From: Kordiimonas laminariae
Lineage (GTDB): Bacteria > Pseudomonadota > Alphaproteobacteria > Sphingomonadales > Kordiimonadaceae
Reading direction: 5' to 3'
Length of the DNA stretch: 64,000 bases
Assembly: GCF_023008165.1 (NCBI RefSeq)
Contig: NZ_JAKQZA010000011.1
Span: 1-64,000, forward strand
A program made the translations under genes and the position numbers. Below, in pieces: positions 24,058-32,407 of this stretch. The notes beneath the pieces were generated by a model that did not search any database, was not told the DNA's origin, and saw only the letters and a program-made list of their open reading frames with translations. The stretch's first letter is position 1; every line of letters starts with the position of its first letter.

Positions 24058-25380
24058 TTAAAAGCCATAAGACATGAGTAACTGTAGACGAGTGTCATCT
24101 TCACGATGCTCTGCAAGATAACTTCGGAATTCCAAGCCAGTTTTGACGACCACTGAAGGCGTTGCCCAATAGTTCAGTCCCAGATTGAATCTCTTCTCGC
24201 TAAGCTCATCTTCCATTTCATGATCGCCTTCTGCAGTGAAGCGACCATAACGAACCACTGGTTCCAGTTTGTCGATAAATGTTGAATTGGTGAGGCCAGA
24301 AAGTCGGTAAGCAGCTTGTGCGTACCATGCTTCCCATTTGAGATCATTGATTGGTTCCGAAACACTAGCGTTGTTTGGTCCATCTCGTTCTAACTTAGCG
24401 TTGAGGTATTCACCGCGAATATCCCAGTTACCACGGGTATATGCAAAGTCGGCGCCCCAGAGGTTGTAGGGACGTGATGTTGAATTCGTTGGATCTTCAC
24501 TTCCACCTTCTATCGATGCAGCAATTAAGCTTTCGCCATCGGCGTCTTCTTCAAGTACTTTGGCGGTAAGAAATGAAGCACCAATTTCAAATTCATCAAC
24601 TGGGAAGAAGGCAAAGCGACCGCTAAGTCCCTTATTTGAGTTATCGTCTCGGCCAAATCCTTCAAGCTCTACCCCATCATGTCCGGTTCTTGGGCCATTG
24701 CCAATTGCGACGGAATAGGTGAAGAGTTTGTTACCTATAGGGACCCCGCCTCTAAGCATTAATCCAACCTCGCTAAGTGGTTGGATACCACCATGGCCGA
24801 AACCTGCAGGTGCATTGACAGCTCTGTTGATCCAGCTGGGGTGTAAACGTTCTTGAAATTGACCTACTGGACTAAGAAATTTACCTGCTACTAAAACAGC
24901 ATTGTCATGTAGCAAGAAGTCCAATTGGCTATATTCGACATCAATTTCGGTTTCACCGGTATTGCTGGTGCTGATTTCCAACTCAGACTCAAATAAGATG
25001 AGATCCTTATATTGGAAGTGAAAGGCTGGATTGAATTTGCCGCTAGTGAAGGTATCTGAGTTTTCGCCGTTGCTTACTTCAATGCCAACGTCAGCGTAAC
25101 CAGCGAGGTGCCAGCTACTTGGGCGAATTGTCTCTGATTTTTCTTCCAAGTAAGCAACTTTAGAATTAGCCTTTTTCGCTATCTTCTCGCCTTTTTCAGC
25201 CTTTTGTTCGGTTTTTTGAAGCTGTTGTTTTAGCTTCTCAATTTCCAATTCAAGTAACTTTAGCTTTTCCGCCAAAACTTCCGGATTTGCGTCTTGCGCA
25301 AAGGTGGGGGGTGTAAGTGCTACAGCGCTTACGGTGGTCATTAAAGACACAGCAACGCCCCAGTAAGAAAGAGCCTTCAT
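24058..25380 (-). CDS. Outer-membrane porin-like protein with N-terminal coiled coil
   Basis: 440 residues from ATG 25380, with GGAG 8 nt upstream (the frame to 25395 is a longer alternative). Signal peptide 1-29, a coiled coil of Leu/Lys/Glu heptads at about 32-75, then a long beta-barrel region ending in S-Y-G-F, with the terminal Phe of outer-membrane barrels. It resembles phosphate-selective or OprO/P-like porins by architecture. It heads an operon with two cytochromes c, and the small secreted protein at 25499 lies 119 bp upstream of it. The solute is unknown. Confidence 0.8.
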   Translation of the reverse strand: MKALSYWGVAVSLMTTVSAVALTPPTFAQDANPEVLAEKLKLLELEIEKLKQQLQKTEQKAEKGEKIAKKANSKVAYLEEKSETIRPSSWHLAGYADVGIEVSNGENSDTFTSGKFNPAFHFQYKDLILFESELEISTSNTGETEIDVEYSQLDFLLHDNAVLVAGKFLSPVGQFQERLHPSWINRAVNAPAGFGHGGIQPLSEVGLMLRGGVPIGNKLFTYSVAIGNGPRTGHDGVELEGFGRDDNSNKGLSGRFAFFPVDEFEIGASFLTAKVLEEDADGESLIAASIEGGSEDPTNSTSRPYNLWGADFAYTRGNWDIRGEYLNAKLERDGPNNASVSEPINDLKWEAWYAQAAYRLSGLTNSTFIDKLEPVVRYGRFTAEGDHEMEDELSEKRFNLGLNYWATPSVVVKTGLEFRSYLAEHREDDTRLQLLMSYGF

Positions 25381-25453
25381 AGCTTTTCTCCACAAAATAC
25401 AATGATAAATAGGTGTTTTGTTTGAAAGGCTGTCGGCCCCGGCCTTGTGAGTT

Positions 25454-25473
25454 CAGGTTTCTAGATATTCACA
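25454..25473. repeat. 20-bp direct repeat, copy 1
   Basis: CAGGTTTCTAGATATTCACA recurs at 26008-26027 with one mismatch in the same orientation. The copies flank the small-protein gene and its promoter, about 554 bp apart. It may be a duplicated regulatory site or the trace of an insertion. Confidence 0.6.
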
Positions 25474-25498
25474 GATTAGGAGGACAGGGCACAGAGCC

Positions 25499-25900
25499 TT
25501 AGCTCTGTGTTTTTGGGGGCGGTGAGAGAGTTTCAGGGAATATCGAATAGAGCCAAGGCTCTACAATTTTATCCAACATTTTTTTGGTTACAGGAGTTGG
25601 AATTGCAATAGTTTCAGGAAATAGAAAAAAGGACACTATATGAATAGTATCAAAAAGGTGAATACCTGCGAAATGCTCCTGTTCTGTCGAAAAGTGTCCA
25701 CATACTCTTTCAGGCAATATTGTTTTACTGTCCGCTGAAGATGAAAGATCTAATAAATTAAATATATTGTCAGGAGAGCTAGTACAGACGACCTCTTCTG
25801 AGGAGCTAAATATATGTTCTTGCTCAACATACATAGCTTTTGAAGCCACAGAAATTGCGACAATCAATAAAATAAGCAGTATATGTTTAAGCAGGTCCAA
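25499..25900 (-). CDS. Small secreted protein with proline tail (type S4)
   Basis: 133 residues from a TTG start with GGAG about 9 nt upstream. A strong signal segment occupies about 6-22. The mature part has two Cys, several His and a C-terminal L-S-P-P-P-K-T-Q-S tail. It has no recognised domain. The tail and position, ahead of a porin/cytochrome operon in the metal island, match the proteins at 4241, 11274 and 14804, although it has fewer Cys. The stop codon lies within a hairpin (CACAGAGC/GCTCTGTG). Function unknown. Confidence 0.6.
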   Translation of the reverse strand: MDLLKHILLILLIVAISVASKAMYVEQEHIFSSSEEVVCTSSPDNIFNLLDLSSSADSKTILPERVCGHFSTEQEHFAGIHLFDTIHIVSFFLFPETIAIPTPVTKKMLDKIVEPWLYSIFPETLSPPPKTQS

Positions 25901-25931
25901 ATCTTTTCACTCCATAGAGGTACTATACAAT

Positions 25932-25962
25932 AGTATAGCTGGGATAGCTTGATTTATGTCAA
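25932..25962 (-). promoter_or_regulatory. Candidate stretched-spacer promoter for the small protein at 25499
   Basis: Minus strand: TTGACA (25957-25962) and TATACT (25932-25937) are both near consensus and 19 bp apart. The spacer has no CTTCC/GGAAG dyad but a direct AGCTAT repeat. A CTATAC/GTATAG inverted repeat overlaps the -10 box. The long spacer suggests a MerR-family activator, possibly the one encoded divergently at 26049. Confidence 0.55.
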
Positions 25963-26007
25963 ATTTAAAAAGGCTGTTCAAATCTAGTAAGTTCGGTATA
26001 GTACCAG

Positions 26008-26027
26008 CAGGTTTCTAGGTATTCACA
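26008..26027. repeat. 20-bp direct repeat, copy 2
   Basis: CAGGTTTCTAGGTATTCACA, one mismatch from the copy at 25454. It lies just ahead of the CueR-like gene start at 26049. Confidence 0.6.
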
Positions 26028-26048
26028 TCTTGATATGAAGGATGTGGA

Positions 26049-26501
26049 ATGACTACCGCTATACGTATTGGGGAAGTTGCCGATAGAGTTGGCTTACCCC
26101 AGAAAACTATCCGATATTATGAAGATATAGGATTAGTGACTCCTCTTCGAAGTGACAATGGATTTCGTTATTTCCGTGAAAAAGATATTCAGACTTTAAT
26201 GCTGATCAAAAGTGCTAGAGATTTTGGTTTTAGCATAGCGCAATGCAAAGATTTGCTTGGAATGTTAGATGGAGCAGAGCGCAGTAATGTCTTATTCAAA
26301 GAATTCACTATTGCTCATCTTAAACAGCTGGAAGATAAAATTAGGCGATTAACAACTGCCTATGAAAGATTACATGAAGTAGCAAATTCATGTTCTGATG
26401 ATGAGGAAACGTCTTGTACCATTCTGGAGTTGATGGTGAAGGTACCCACAGAAGGAAATTTGAATAACATTCAGTCTGTTAATGACTTAAATCTCATATA
26501 G
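26049..26501 (+). CDS. CueR-like Cu(I)-responsive MerR-family regulator
   Basis: 150 residues. The HTH starts with I-R-I-G-E-V-A and includes T-I-R-Y-Y-E-D-I-G-L-V. The metal loop has C115 and C123 with the 8-residue spacing of E. coli CueR C112/C120, and no Cys at the position of the third MerR ligand, as in CueR. AAGGATG lies before the ATG. It probably activates the CTTCC/GGAAG operators at 14626 (copA) and 27080 (cytochrome c). It is encoded divergently from the small protein at 25499. I leave the symbol blank because cueR/hmrR cannot be distinguished here. Confidence 0.9.
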   Translation: MTTAIRIGEVADRVGLPQKTIRYYEDIGLVTPLRSDNGFRYFREKDIQTLMLIKSARDFGFSIAQCKDLLGMLDGAERSNVLFKEFTIAHLKQLEDKIRRLTTAYERLHEVANSCSDDEETSCTILELMVKVPTEGNLNNIQSVNDLNLI

Positions 26502-26527
26502 AGAACTACCAATACATCGCAGACGTC

Positions 26528-26555
26528 AGGCCCAAATTTTATAATGTTTGGGCCT
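26528..26555. terminator. Hairpin between convergent genes
   Basis: AGGCCCAAA (26528-26536) and TTTGGGCCT (26547-26555) form a perfect 9-bp stem between the CueR-like gene and the convergent cytochrome gene. T tracts are weak on both sides, so it is a probable bidirectional but modest terminator. Confidence 0.55.
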
Positions 26556-26568
26556 ATTCCATAAATAA

Positions 26569-27036
26569 CTAATTTTGATTATAGCGTTCATCAATTCTAT
26601 CGTGGCGTTCACGCACTTCAATCGGCCATTGGCTTTTGATATATGATAACACCGCCAATATTTCCTCGTCAGACAGAACATTATTGTATGCTGGCATATC
26701 TGTTTTATAGGCAGGGTTTTGGATCAATGCTCCGGGCCCATACTTCGTCATAGCAAACAACATTGCAGTTGGATGATGCCAGGTATGACCTGACGCATTG
26801 TGAGGGGGAGCGGGGAGCTTTCCATTAGGTTTTCTTTGTCGCCAGTTAGGTTGTCCCTCAAGCTGAACTCCATGACACGCCGCACATTGTGATGTGTATA
26901 TTTTTTTACCAATAAGAACCGAGTTTCTGTTCTCAGGCTCTAATTTGTAATCTGGTTCAAGATCAGTCGCAGAAACGTCAAGGTAAGATAAACCAAAAAG
27001 TATTGTGGTAAGTATGACAACTTTATTTACAGACAT
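26569..27036 (-). CDS. Exported cytochrome c under CueR-type control
   Basis: 155 residues with a signal peptide (about 1-23), one C-A-A-C-H haem motif near residue 52, and a later Y-K-T-D-M-P-A-Y supplying the axial Met. The N-G-K-L-P-A-P-P-H-N-A-S-G-H-T-W-H-H insert, with its many His, is seen in cytochromes found beside copper-resistance genes. A CueR-type operator precedes it (27080-27110), so it should be induced by copper. It may pass electrons from periplasmic Cu(I) oxidation, but no oxidase gene is in the window. Confidence 0.88.
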   Translation of the reverse strand: MSVNKVVILTTILFGLSYLDVSATDLEPDYKLEPENRNSVLIGKKIYTSQCAACHGVQLEGQPNWRQRKPNGKLPAPPHNASGHTWHHPTAMLFAMTKYGPGALIQNPAYKTDMPAYNNVLSDEEILAVLSYIKSQWPIEVRERHDRIDERYNQN

Positions 27037-27079
27037 TTTCCAATTTTCCTGCGCGACAATTAATACACTATTGCTGGTA

Positions 27080-27110
27080 AGTTAAAACTTCCTCCAACTG
27101 GAAGGGCAAT
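27080..27110 (-). promoter_or_regulatory. CueR-type promoter/operator of the cytochrome c gene
   Basis: Minus strand: TTGCCC (27105-27110) and TAACTT (27080-27085), 19 bp apart. CTTCC and GGAAG half-sites lie in the spacer region. The layout equals the copA operator at 14626. Confidence 0.8.
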
Positions 27111-27122
27111 AGATAAACTGCA

Positions 27123-27320
27123 ATGCTAAACAGCATGATCTATCAGCAGATTGACGAACACATTATTGATGATGAAAAGGCAAAAAGATTTCTAGTTAGT
27201 TTGGTGCATTTCTCAATGTTATTGAAAAACGAATATGATCTAGTGGCTAGGTTACTAGTAGTTGGTATTGGCATGGAGGGTAACCTGTTGGTGGCTACTC
27301 TCTGTCAAGTCAAAGAGTAG
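27123..27320 (+). CDS. Possible small protein of unknown function
   Basis: A 65-residue frame divergent from the cytochrome c gene, with no clear Shine-Dalgarno. The translation is amphipathic with a hydrophobic centre and would be a plausible small protein, but it has no family features. The stop lies inside a long perfect inverted repeat (27284-27331). It could be spurious. The remaining sequence of the 27037-27551 gap holds the CueR-type operator, this repeat and a terminator at 27467. Confidence 0.25.
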   Translation: MLNSMIYQQIDEHIIDDEKAKRFLVSLVHFSMLLKNEYDLVARLLVVGIGMEGNLLVATLCQVKE

Positions 27321-27331
27321 CCACCAACAGG
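27284..27331. repeat. Perfect 18-bp inverted repeat
   Basis: CCTGTTGGTGGCTACTCT (27284-27301) and AGAGTAGCCACCAACAGG (27314-27331) flank a 12-nt loop. It is longer than a usual terminator stem and has no T tract. It marks the right end of the metal island and may be a mobile-element end, a recombination site or a stable RNA hairpin. Confidence 0.85.
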
Positions 27332-27466
27332 TCTTATAGTGAACTGTTCAATTATGAATATGCTCATAACATATTAAAAATAAATGATTTTATTTTAGTG
27401 AACATGATCTAATGTTTCATAAAGGATGCTTTCGAGTAAGTCGTTAAAATAGCAAAGAAATTTATT

Positions 27467-27496
27467 AAGCGCCTGTCATATGACAGGCGCTTTTTT
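27467..27496. terminator. Palindromic rho-independent terminator
   Basis: GCGCCTGTCATATGACAGGCGC (27469-27490 as two 11-base arms) is a perfect palindrome followed by TTTTTT. It isolates the DUF6058-like gene from the metal island. Confidence 0.9.
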
Positions 27497-27551
27497 CTTG
27501 CTTTTTTTCTATAAAATGATAAGAACATAAAGTGAACAAAGTGAGTTTAAA

Positions 27552-28214
27552 ATGGATAGTGCACTTTATATAAAATCAAATTATTTAACCCTGGAAGATG
27601 TTGCGGTTCGTTCGGGGATTTCTGATGCGCGGTTGATTGAAATGATTGAAGCGGGGTGTTTACCGCACGCTGCATACAGACTTGAACAAACCTATGAGGT
27701 TTCATCAATTTTCGGGCAACATAACCACAGTGAAAGTAAAGGGTATTACCCTTATTCTCATGTGGAAAAAGCAGCAGCTCTCCTTGAAAAAAACAAGCCC
27801 TGGGATGAGTTGGCCATAGAAGAAAAAGAACGTTTTAGAAGTATTTATAAAGTGACGCTTGAGGAACACCGGGCTGCTGATTTTGGAATGGCTGAATATT
27901 TCAGAAAAGATGGTGAGGCTGGTGGAGAAGCTTTTGAGGCGTTTATCGCCAGTGAGTGGCAACACTATCTTGATGGTACATATGGTTTGTGTACAAAAAC
28001 GGCTTCCGCGCGCGAAATTGCTTTAAAGGAAGTCATGATCGCAAAGATTAAATATCTGCTGATCAGCGAGGCATTTTCAGAAATAGAGCTTACTGAACTT
28101 GAGAAAGCTGTTGATACCCTGGACGCAGTATCTGCCGAGTTTGCACCTCATGAACGGGAGAGAAGCTCTCGTGGGCAGTATATCGATGCGGTTAGAGCAA
28201 AATACTTTCAGTAA
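27552..28214 (+). CDS. DUF6058-like protein with N-terminal MerR-type HTH
   Basis: 220 residues. The first 40 residues (Y-L-T-L-E-D-V-A-V-R-S-G-I-S) look like a MerR-type DNA-recognition helix, followed by a helical region. It resembles the DUF6058 family, which databases link loosely with natural-product loci; I recall this from the name only. No enzyme motif is visible. It stands alone between a terminator and the convergent gene at 28281. Function unknown. Confidence 0.65.
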   Translation: MDSALYIKSNYLTLEDVAVRSGISDARLIEMIEAGCLPHAAYRLEQTYEVSSIFGQHNHSESKGYYPYSHVEKAAALLEKNKPWDELAIEEKERFRSIYKVTLEEHRAADFGMAEYFRKDGEAGGEAFEAFIASEWQHYLDGTYGLCTKTASAREIALKEVMIAKIKYLLISEAFSEIELTELEKAVDTLDAVSAEFAPHERERSSRGQYIDAVRAKYFQ

Positions 28215-28226
28215 TATTTGCCAAAT

Positions 28227-28257
28227 AAAAAATGCCGGTCACAAGTGTGCCGGCATT
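28227..28257 (-). terminator. Terminator of the secreted-protein gene at 28281
   Basis: On the minus strand AATGCCGG and CCGGCATT form a stem (28231-28257), followed by TTTTTT (28227-28232). It faces the convergent DUF6058-like gene too. Confidence 0.8.
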
Positions 28258-28280
28258 CAGTGCGAAGGAGCGAAATAGGG

Positions 28281-29141
28281 TTATTGATAAACCCGTCTGT
28301 TGCTTCTTCTGTTGTAGCTATAATCATCATCGTTATAGCTGTAGTTATAGTTCTGGTGGCTCAGGCGGCTCGCTAAGCCAACGTAATAATCGTTGCTATA
28401 GCGGTGGATTTGCCGAGTAATTTCACGACCTAAATCTCTTGCAGCTTCTTCCCGGATTTCTCTCGCCACATGGTTTTTATAATCAGGGCCAGATTTATAG
28501 AATAGCTCAGCAACACCGTTAGATGGATAATGGTTTGTTGGCTGCACACCACAGTTTGTTCTTGCTCTCAGGTCTCTACCATAGCTGAAGTTCTCGGCAG
28601 ACCGGATACGAACATGGTCACGGTATGTGGCTTGGCCATCAATGCGAACACGGATATTATAGTTTGCATACGCTTCGCCTTTTTCTTTTACCTTTGTGTA
28701 GTAGGCTTTGTAGTGCGCTCCACACCGGCCACCTGTATAGCGGCGGCTCTTTTTGTATTTTTTATCTTTGCTATCCACATCAATAACACGGAAGTTTAAA
28801 TCGTAATCCTGTAGGCGTGCGCGGATAACCATGTCAGCCTCTCTAGGGTGATCAACAAGGATCGCATAGCCGGGAAGACCGTAGCGCACTTTGTTGATGG
28901 TCTGCCCAGAAAAGGCAATACGCTTTGCACCACGTTTCCGGCTATCAAGGTTGATGTATACCTTAACAGGATGAGAATGCCTGAAAGCTGGATCATGTGG
29001 ATTGATAGCTGGTGCTACTTCTGTGTAGCGCTCGTTGTAGTAATTACCGTTGCCGTCGTTTGCATGCGCAGGGGCTAAAGCGCCTGTTAGGGCTAAGGCT
29101 GCTATAGCTGCTGTCTTTTGTATGTTTGTCTCTAGGAACAT
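28281..29141 (-). CDS. Secreted protein of unknown function, Tyr/Asn-rich C terminus
   Basis: 286 residues from ATG 29141, which has an ideal AAGGAG 7 nt upstream. The signal peptide is 1-27 (A-H-A-N-D). The mature protein is very basic and rich in Tyr, Arg, Asn and His, with a compact central region (about 50-215, including two Cys) and a tail of N-Y/S-Y-N repeats. I recognise no family. A periplasmic or surface-exposed role is likely. It has its own terminator and lies between the DUF6058-like gene and secA, both separately transcribed. Confidence 0.75.
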   Translation of the reverse strand: MFLETNIQKTAAIAALALTGALAPAHANDGNGNYYNERYTEVAPAINPHDPAFRHSHPVKVYINLDSRKRGAKRIAFSGQTINKVRYGLPGYAILVDHPREADMVIRARLQDYDLNFRVIDVDSKDKKYKKSRRYTGGRCGAHYKAYYTKVKEKGEAYANYNIRVRIDGQATYRDHVRIRSAENFSYGRDLRARTNCGVQPTNHYPSNGVAELFYKSGPDYKNHVAREIREEAARDLGREITRQIHRYSNDYYVGLASRLSHQNYNYSYNDDDYSYNRRSNRRVYQ

Positions 29142-29253
29142 TGTCCAACTCCTTCGCTGTTGTGAATCAACTATGCACAAACGAGGGTTGCCTGATCCTG
29201 AGGCGGATGTTCATAAAGCGTTCATTTTATGTGGAGCAGTTTTTACGCAATAA

Positions 29254-29279
29254 AAAAAGCGGGCTTAAGCCCGCTTTTT
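29254..29279. terminator. Bidirectional terminator downstream of secA
   Basis: AAAAAGCGGGC and GCCCGCTTTTT form a perfect palindrome at 29254-29279. T tracts face both ways. It ends the secA transcript. Confidence 0.9.
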
Positions 29280-29297
29280 CTCGAAAACTTAACGGTG

Positions 29298-32141
29298 CTA
29301 TATTGCGCCGTGGCAGTGTTTGAATTTCTTGCCAGAGCCGCATGGGCATGGATCGTTACGGCCAACGCCAGAGAAAACATCTGGTCCTGCGGCCGCTGCA
29401 GCACCCGCAGCGCCTGCCGCTGTTGGAGTTGCAAATGGTGCGCCTCCCATATCTCCGTGGCAGTGCTTGTATTTTTTACCTGAACCGCATGGGCAAGGTG
29501 CATTCCTTGGTACAGTACCTTCCCATGTGGAAGCGTCATTTGGATCAAAGCCAAAACCGGCTTGTTCCATTTCATTCTCACCAGTGATTGGATCTAGGTG
29601 CTGTTCATGCATTTCTGTTGGTGTTTGTGGTGCGAAATCTGGTGCTTCTGTTTGCGGCGCCATTTCAACGCGGGCAAGCAGCTGCACGGCACTTTCCCGT
29701 GTGTGGTAAAGAAGGCCTTCAAATAGATTGAAAGCTTCTGTTTTATATTCATTCAGCGGATCACGCTGACCGTAAGCACGTAGGCCAACACCTTGGCGAA
29801 GATGTTCCAGATTCTGAAGGTGTTCTTTCCATTCCTGATCTACTACCTGCAGAAGAAGGCTCTTTTCGATGCTGGACCAGATTTCCTTGCCGTAGCGTTC
29901 AACCTTATCTGTGTTTTGTGCAGTGGCGGCTTCTTCAAGGCGTTCAATGAGTGTACTATCATCAACACCTTCTTCTTTCGCCCATTCAAGAACAGATACG
30001 TTCTGAAGGCCAAGAATTGTTACAACATCTTCTTGTAGGCCTTCCATGTCCCACTGTTCAGGATAGGATTTTGGAGGAATACGTTTTTCTACAAGGTGAT
30101 GTACAACATCAGCGCGCATATCCGTAAGTGTTTCAGCAACGTCTTCAGAATCCATAATCTCGCGGCGCTGATCATAAATAACCGTACGCTGGTCATTCAT
30201 CACATCGTCGAACTTCACGAGGTTCTTACGGATATCATAGTTGCGTGCCTCAACCTTCTGCTGGGCTTTCTCAATCGCTTTATTGATCCATGGGTGAATA
30301 ATCGCTTCACCTTCTTCAATACCAAGGCGAACCAACATGCTATCCATACGCTCAGGGCCAAAGATGCGCATCAGGTCGTCATGGAGGGATAAGAAGAATT
30401 TTGTGCGACCAGGATCACCCTGACGACCGGCACGGCCACGCAGTTGGTTATCAATACGGCGGCTTTCGTGACGCTCTGTCGCAATGATGTAAAGACCGCC
30501 AGCCTCTAGAACCTTTGTCTTTTCTTCAGCTACTTCCGCACGGATTTTTTCTTCAATCTTTGCGATCTGCGCTTCGTCTTCAATGCCTTGTGTTTCGTCT
30601 GCAATACGCATATCCGCATTACCGCCAAGCTGGATATCAGTACCACGGCCTGCCATGTTGGTTGCGATGGTTACAGCACCGAAACGGCCTGCTTGCCCAA
30701 CGATGGAAGCTTCACGCTCGTGATGGCGCGCATTCAGTACTTCGTGCTTGATTTTTTTCTTCTTAAGGAAATCGGAAAGCACTTCTGATTTTTCAATAGA
30801 AACAGTACCAACAAGAACTGGCTGGCCGCGTTTCTGTGCATCTTCAATATCCTTGAGGATTGCATCAAACTTTTCTTTAGCTGTGCGGTAGAATTCGTCA
30901 TGCTCGTCAACGCGAGCGATTGGTAGGTTGGTTGGAATTTCTACGACGCCGAGACGGTAAATATCGCCAAATTCTTCAGCCTCTGTTGCCGCTGTACCTG
31001 TCATACCTGCAAGTTTCGGATACATGCGGAAATAATTTTGGAATGTGATGGAAGCCAGTGTTTGGTTCTCTGGCTGGATTGCTACATTTTCTTTAGCTTC
31101 CAGCGCTTGGTGCAGGCCTCCAGAATAACGGCGGCCATCCATCATACGGCCTGTAAATTCATCAATGATGATAACCTTGCCGCCGTTCACGATATAGTCT
31201 GTATCGCGCTCAAACATGGTGTGGGCTTTAAGAGCCTGATCCATGTGGTGCACAACAGCTGTATTTTCGTAGTCGTAAAGGTTTTCAGACTTCAGCAGAC
31301 CAGCATCAGCCAGCACTTTCTCAAGGCGCTCGGTACCTTCTTCTGTAAGGGAAACAGATTTAGACTTTTCGTCTTTTTCATAATCGGCTTCTTCAAGACC
31401 TTTCATGATCTCATTGATAGCCAGATAAAGCTCTGATTTATCTTCTGTTGGGCCAGAAATAATCAACGGTGTACGGGCTTCATCTACAAGGATGGAGTCC
31501 ACCTCATCGACAATCGCGAATGCGAAATCGCGTTGCACCATCTCAGAACGGTAATATTTTGAGCTGTTATCTCGTAGGTAATCGAAACCAAATTCATTGT
31601 TCGTACCGTATGTGATGTCCGCAGCATAAGCCTCACGACGTTCATCATCGGACTTGTTTGGGATAATCACTCCTGTTGTCAGGCCAAGGAAGCCGTATAC
31701 CTGAGACATGGTATCCGCGTCACGTTCTGCCAGATAGTCATTCACAGTAATAACGTGTACGCCGTTGCCTGGAAGAGCGTTCAGATAGGCCGCGAGTGTA
31801 GCAACAAGTGTTTTACCTTCACCTGTTTTCATCTCTGCGATGCTGCTGTCATTAAGCACCATACCGCCGATAAGCTGAACATCATAGTGGCGCTGGCCTA
31901 GTGTACGTTTAGCTGCTTCGCGAACTACGGCAAAGGCTTCGACAAGAAGATCGTCAAGTTTTGTACCAGCCTCCAGACGATCACGGAATTCTTGAGTTTT
32001 GGCTTTCAGCGCATCATCAGACAGTTGTTCCATTTCTGGCTCAAGTGCGTTGATGGCATCAACTTTTGGCTGCAGTTTAGCGAGATATCTATCATTCGCT
32101 GAACCAAAGAGTTTTTTCGCAATCTTGCCAAGTCCCAACAT
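29298..32141 (-). CDS. secA: Preprotein translocase ATPase SecA with duplicated SEC-C zinc motif
   Basis: 947 residues. Walker A at 104-111 (M-K-T-G-E-G-K-T), D-E-V-D-S Walker B and the [11 protein letters not shown] motif VI identify SecA, which drives Sec-dependent export at the SecYEG channel. The C terminus has two SEC-C zinc modules: C883/C885/C894/H895 and C932/C934/C943/H944, separated by an Ala/Gly/Pro-rich linker. Most SecA proteins have one. SEC-C binds zinc, SecB and phospholipid. It is divergent from argJ across a 266-bp promoter region in which I recognise no further feature. Confidence 0.98.
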   Translation of the reverse strand: MLGLGKIAKKLFGSANDRYLAKLQPKVDAINALEPEMEQLSDDALKAKTQEFRDRLEAGTKLDDLLVEAFAVVREAAKRTLGQRHYDVQLIGGMVLNDSSIAEMKTGEGKTLVATLAAYLNALPGNGVHVITVNDYLAERDADTMSQVYGFLGLTTGVIIPNKSDDERREAYAADITYGTNNEFGFDYLRDNSSKYYRSEMVQRDFAFAIVDEVDSILVDEARTPLIISGPTEDKSELYLAINEIMKGLEEADYEKDEKSKSVSLTEEGTERLEKVLADAGLLKSENLYDYENTAVVHHMDQALKAHTMFERDTDYIVNGGKVIIIDEFTGRMMDGRRYSGGLHQALEAKENVAIQPENQTLASITFQNYFRMYPKLAGMTGTAATEAEEFGDIYRLGVVEIPTNLPIARVDEHDEFYRTAKEKFDAILKDIEDAQKRGQPVLVGTVSIEKSEVLSDFLKKKKIKHEVLNARHHEREASIVGQAGRFGAVTIATNMAGRGTDIQLGGNADMRIADETQGIEDEAQIAKIEEKIRAEVAEEKTKVLEAGGLYIIATERHESRRIDNQLRGRAGRQGDPGRTKFFLSLHDDLMRIFGPERMDSMLVRLGIEEGEAIIHPWINKAIEKAQQKVEARNYDIRKNLVKFDDVMNDQRTVIYDQRREIMDSEDVAETLTDMRADVVHHLVEKRIPPKSYPEQWDMEGLQEDVVTILGLQNVSVLEWAKEEGVDDSTLIERLEEAATAQNTDKVERYGKEIWSSIEKSLLLQVVDQEWKEHLQNLEHLRQGVGLRAYGQRDPLNEYKTEAFNLFEGLLYHTRESAVQLLARVEMAPQTEAPDFAPQTPTEMHEQHLDPITGENEMEQAGFGFDPNDASTWEGTVPRNAPCPCGSGKKYKHCHGDMGGAPFATPTAAGAAGAAAAAGPDVFSGVGRNDPCPCGSGKKFKHCHGAI

Positions 32142-32407
32142 AAGTAAATTCCCGGTGCGTTCTTATTCTTTCATCCGCTTTTTTTGATTCAGTGCGAGCG
32201 ACAAGAATAAGCACATAAAAACAGTAATTATAAAGAGCAGATAAAACTGCCGAATTAGACGCACAGATAAGTATCAGGCAAGGGTCTGTCAACTAATCAC
32301 ATGAATTACGCCTTAAAAAATGCCATTTGGCTCTTCATTATAGAAAACAGGCTAACTATAGTGGGGTGCAAACAGCGCCCACCCTTTTGCTTGGAAAGTG
32401 ATTCAAT

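Noticed and set aside
29320-29709. Plus-strand ORFs opposite the 3' end of secA.
   Set aside because: Their Ala/Gly/Pro-rich translations arise from the antisense of the SEC-C linker; secA is clearly the real gene.
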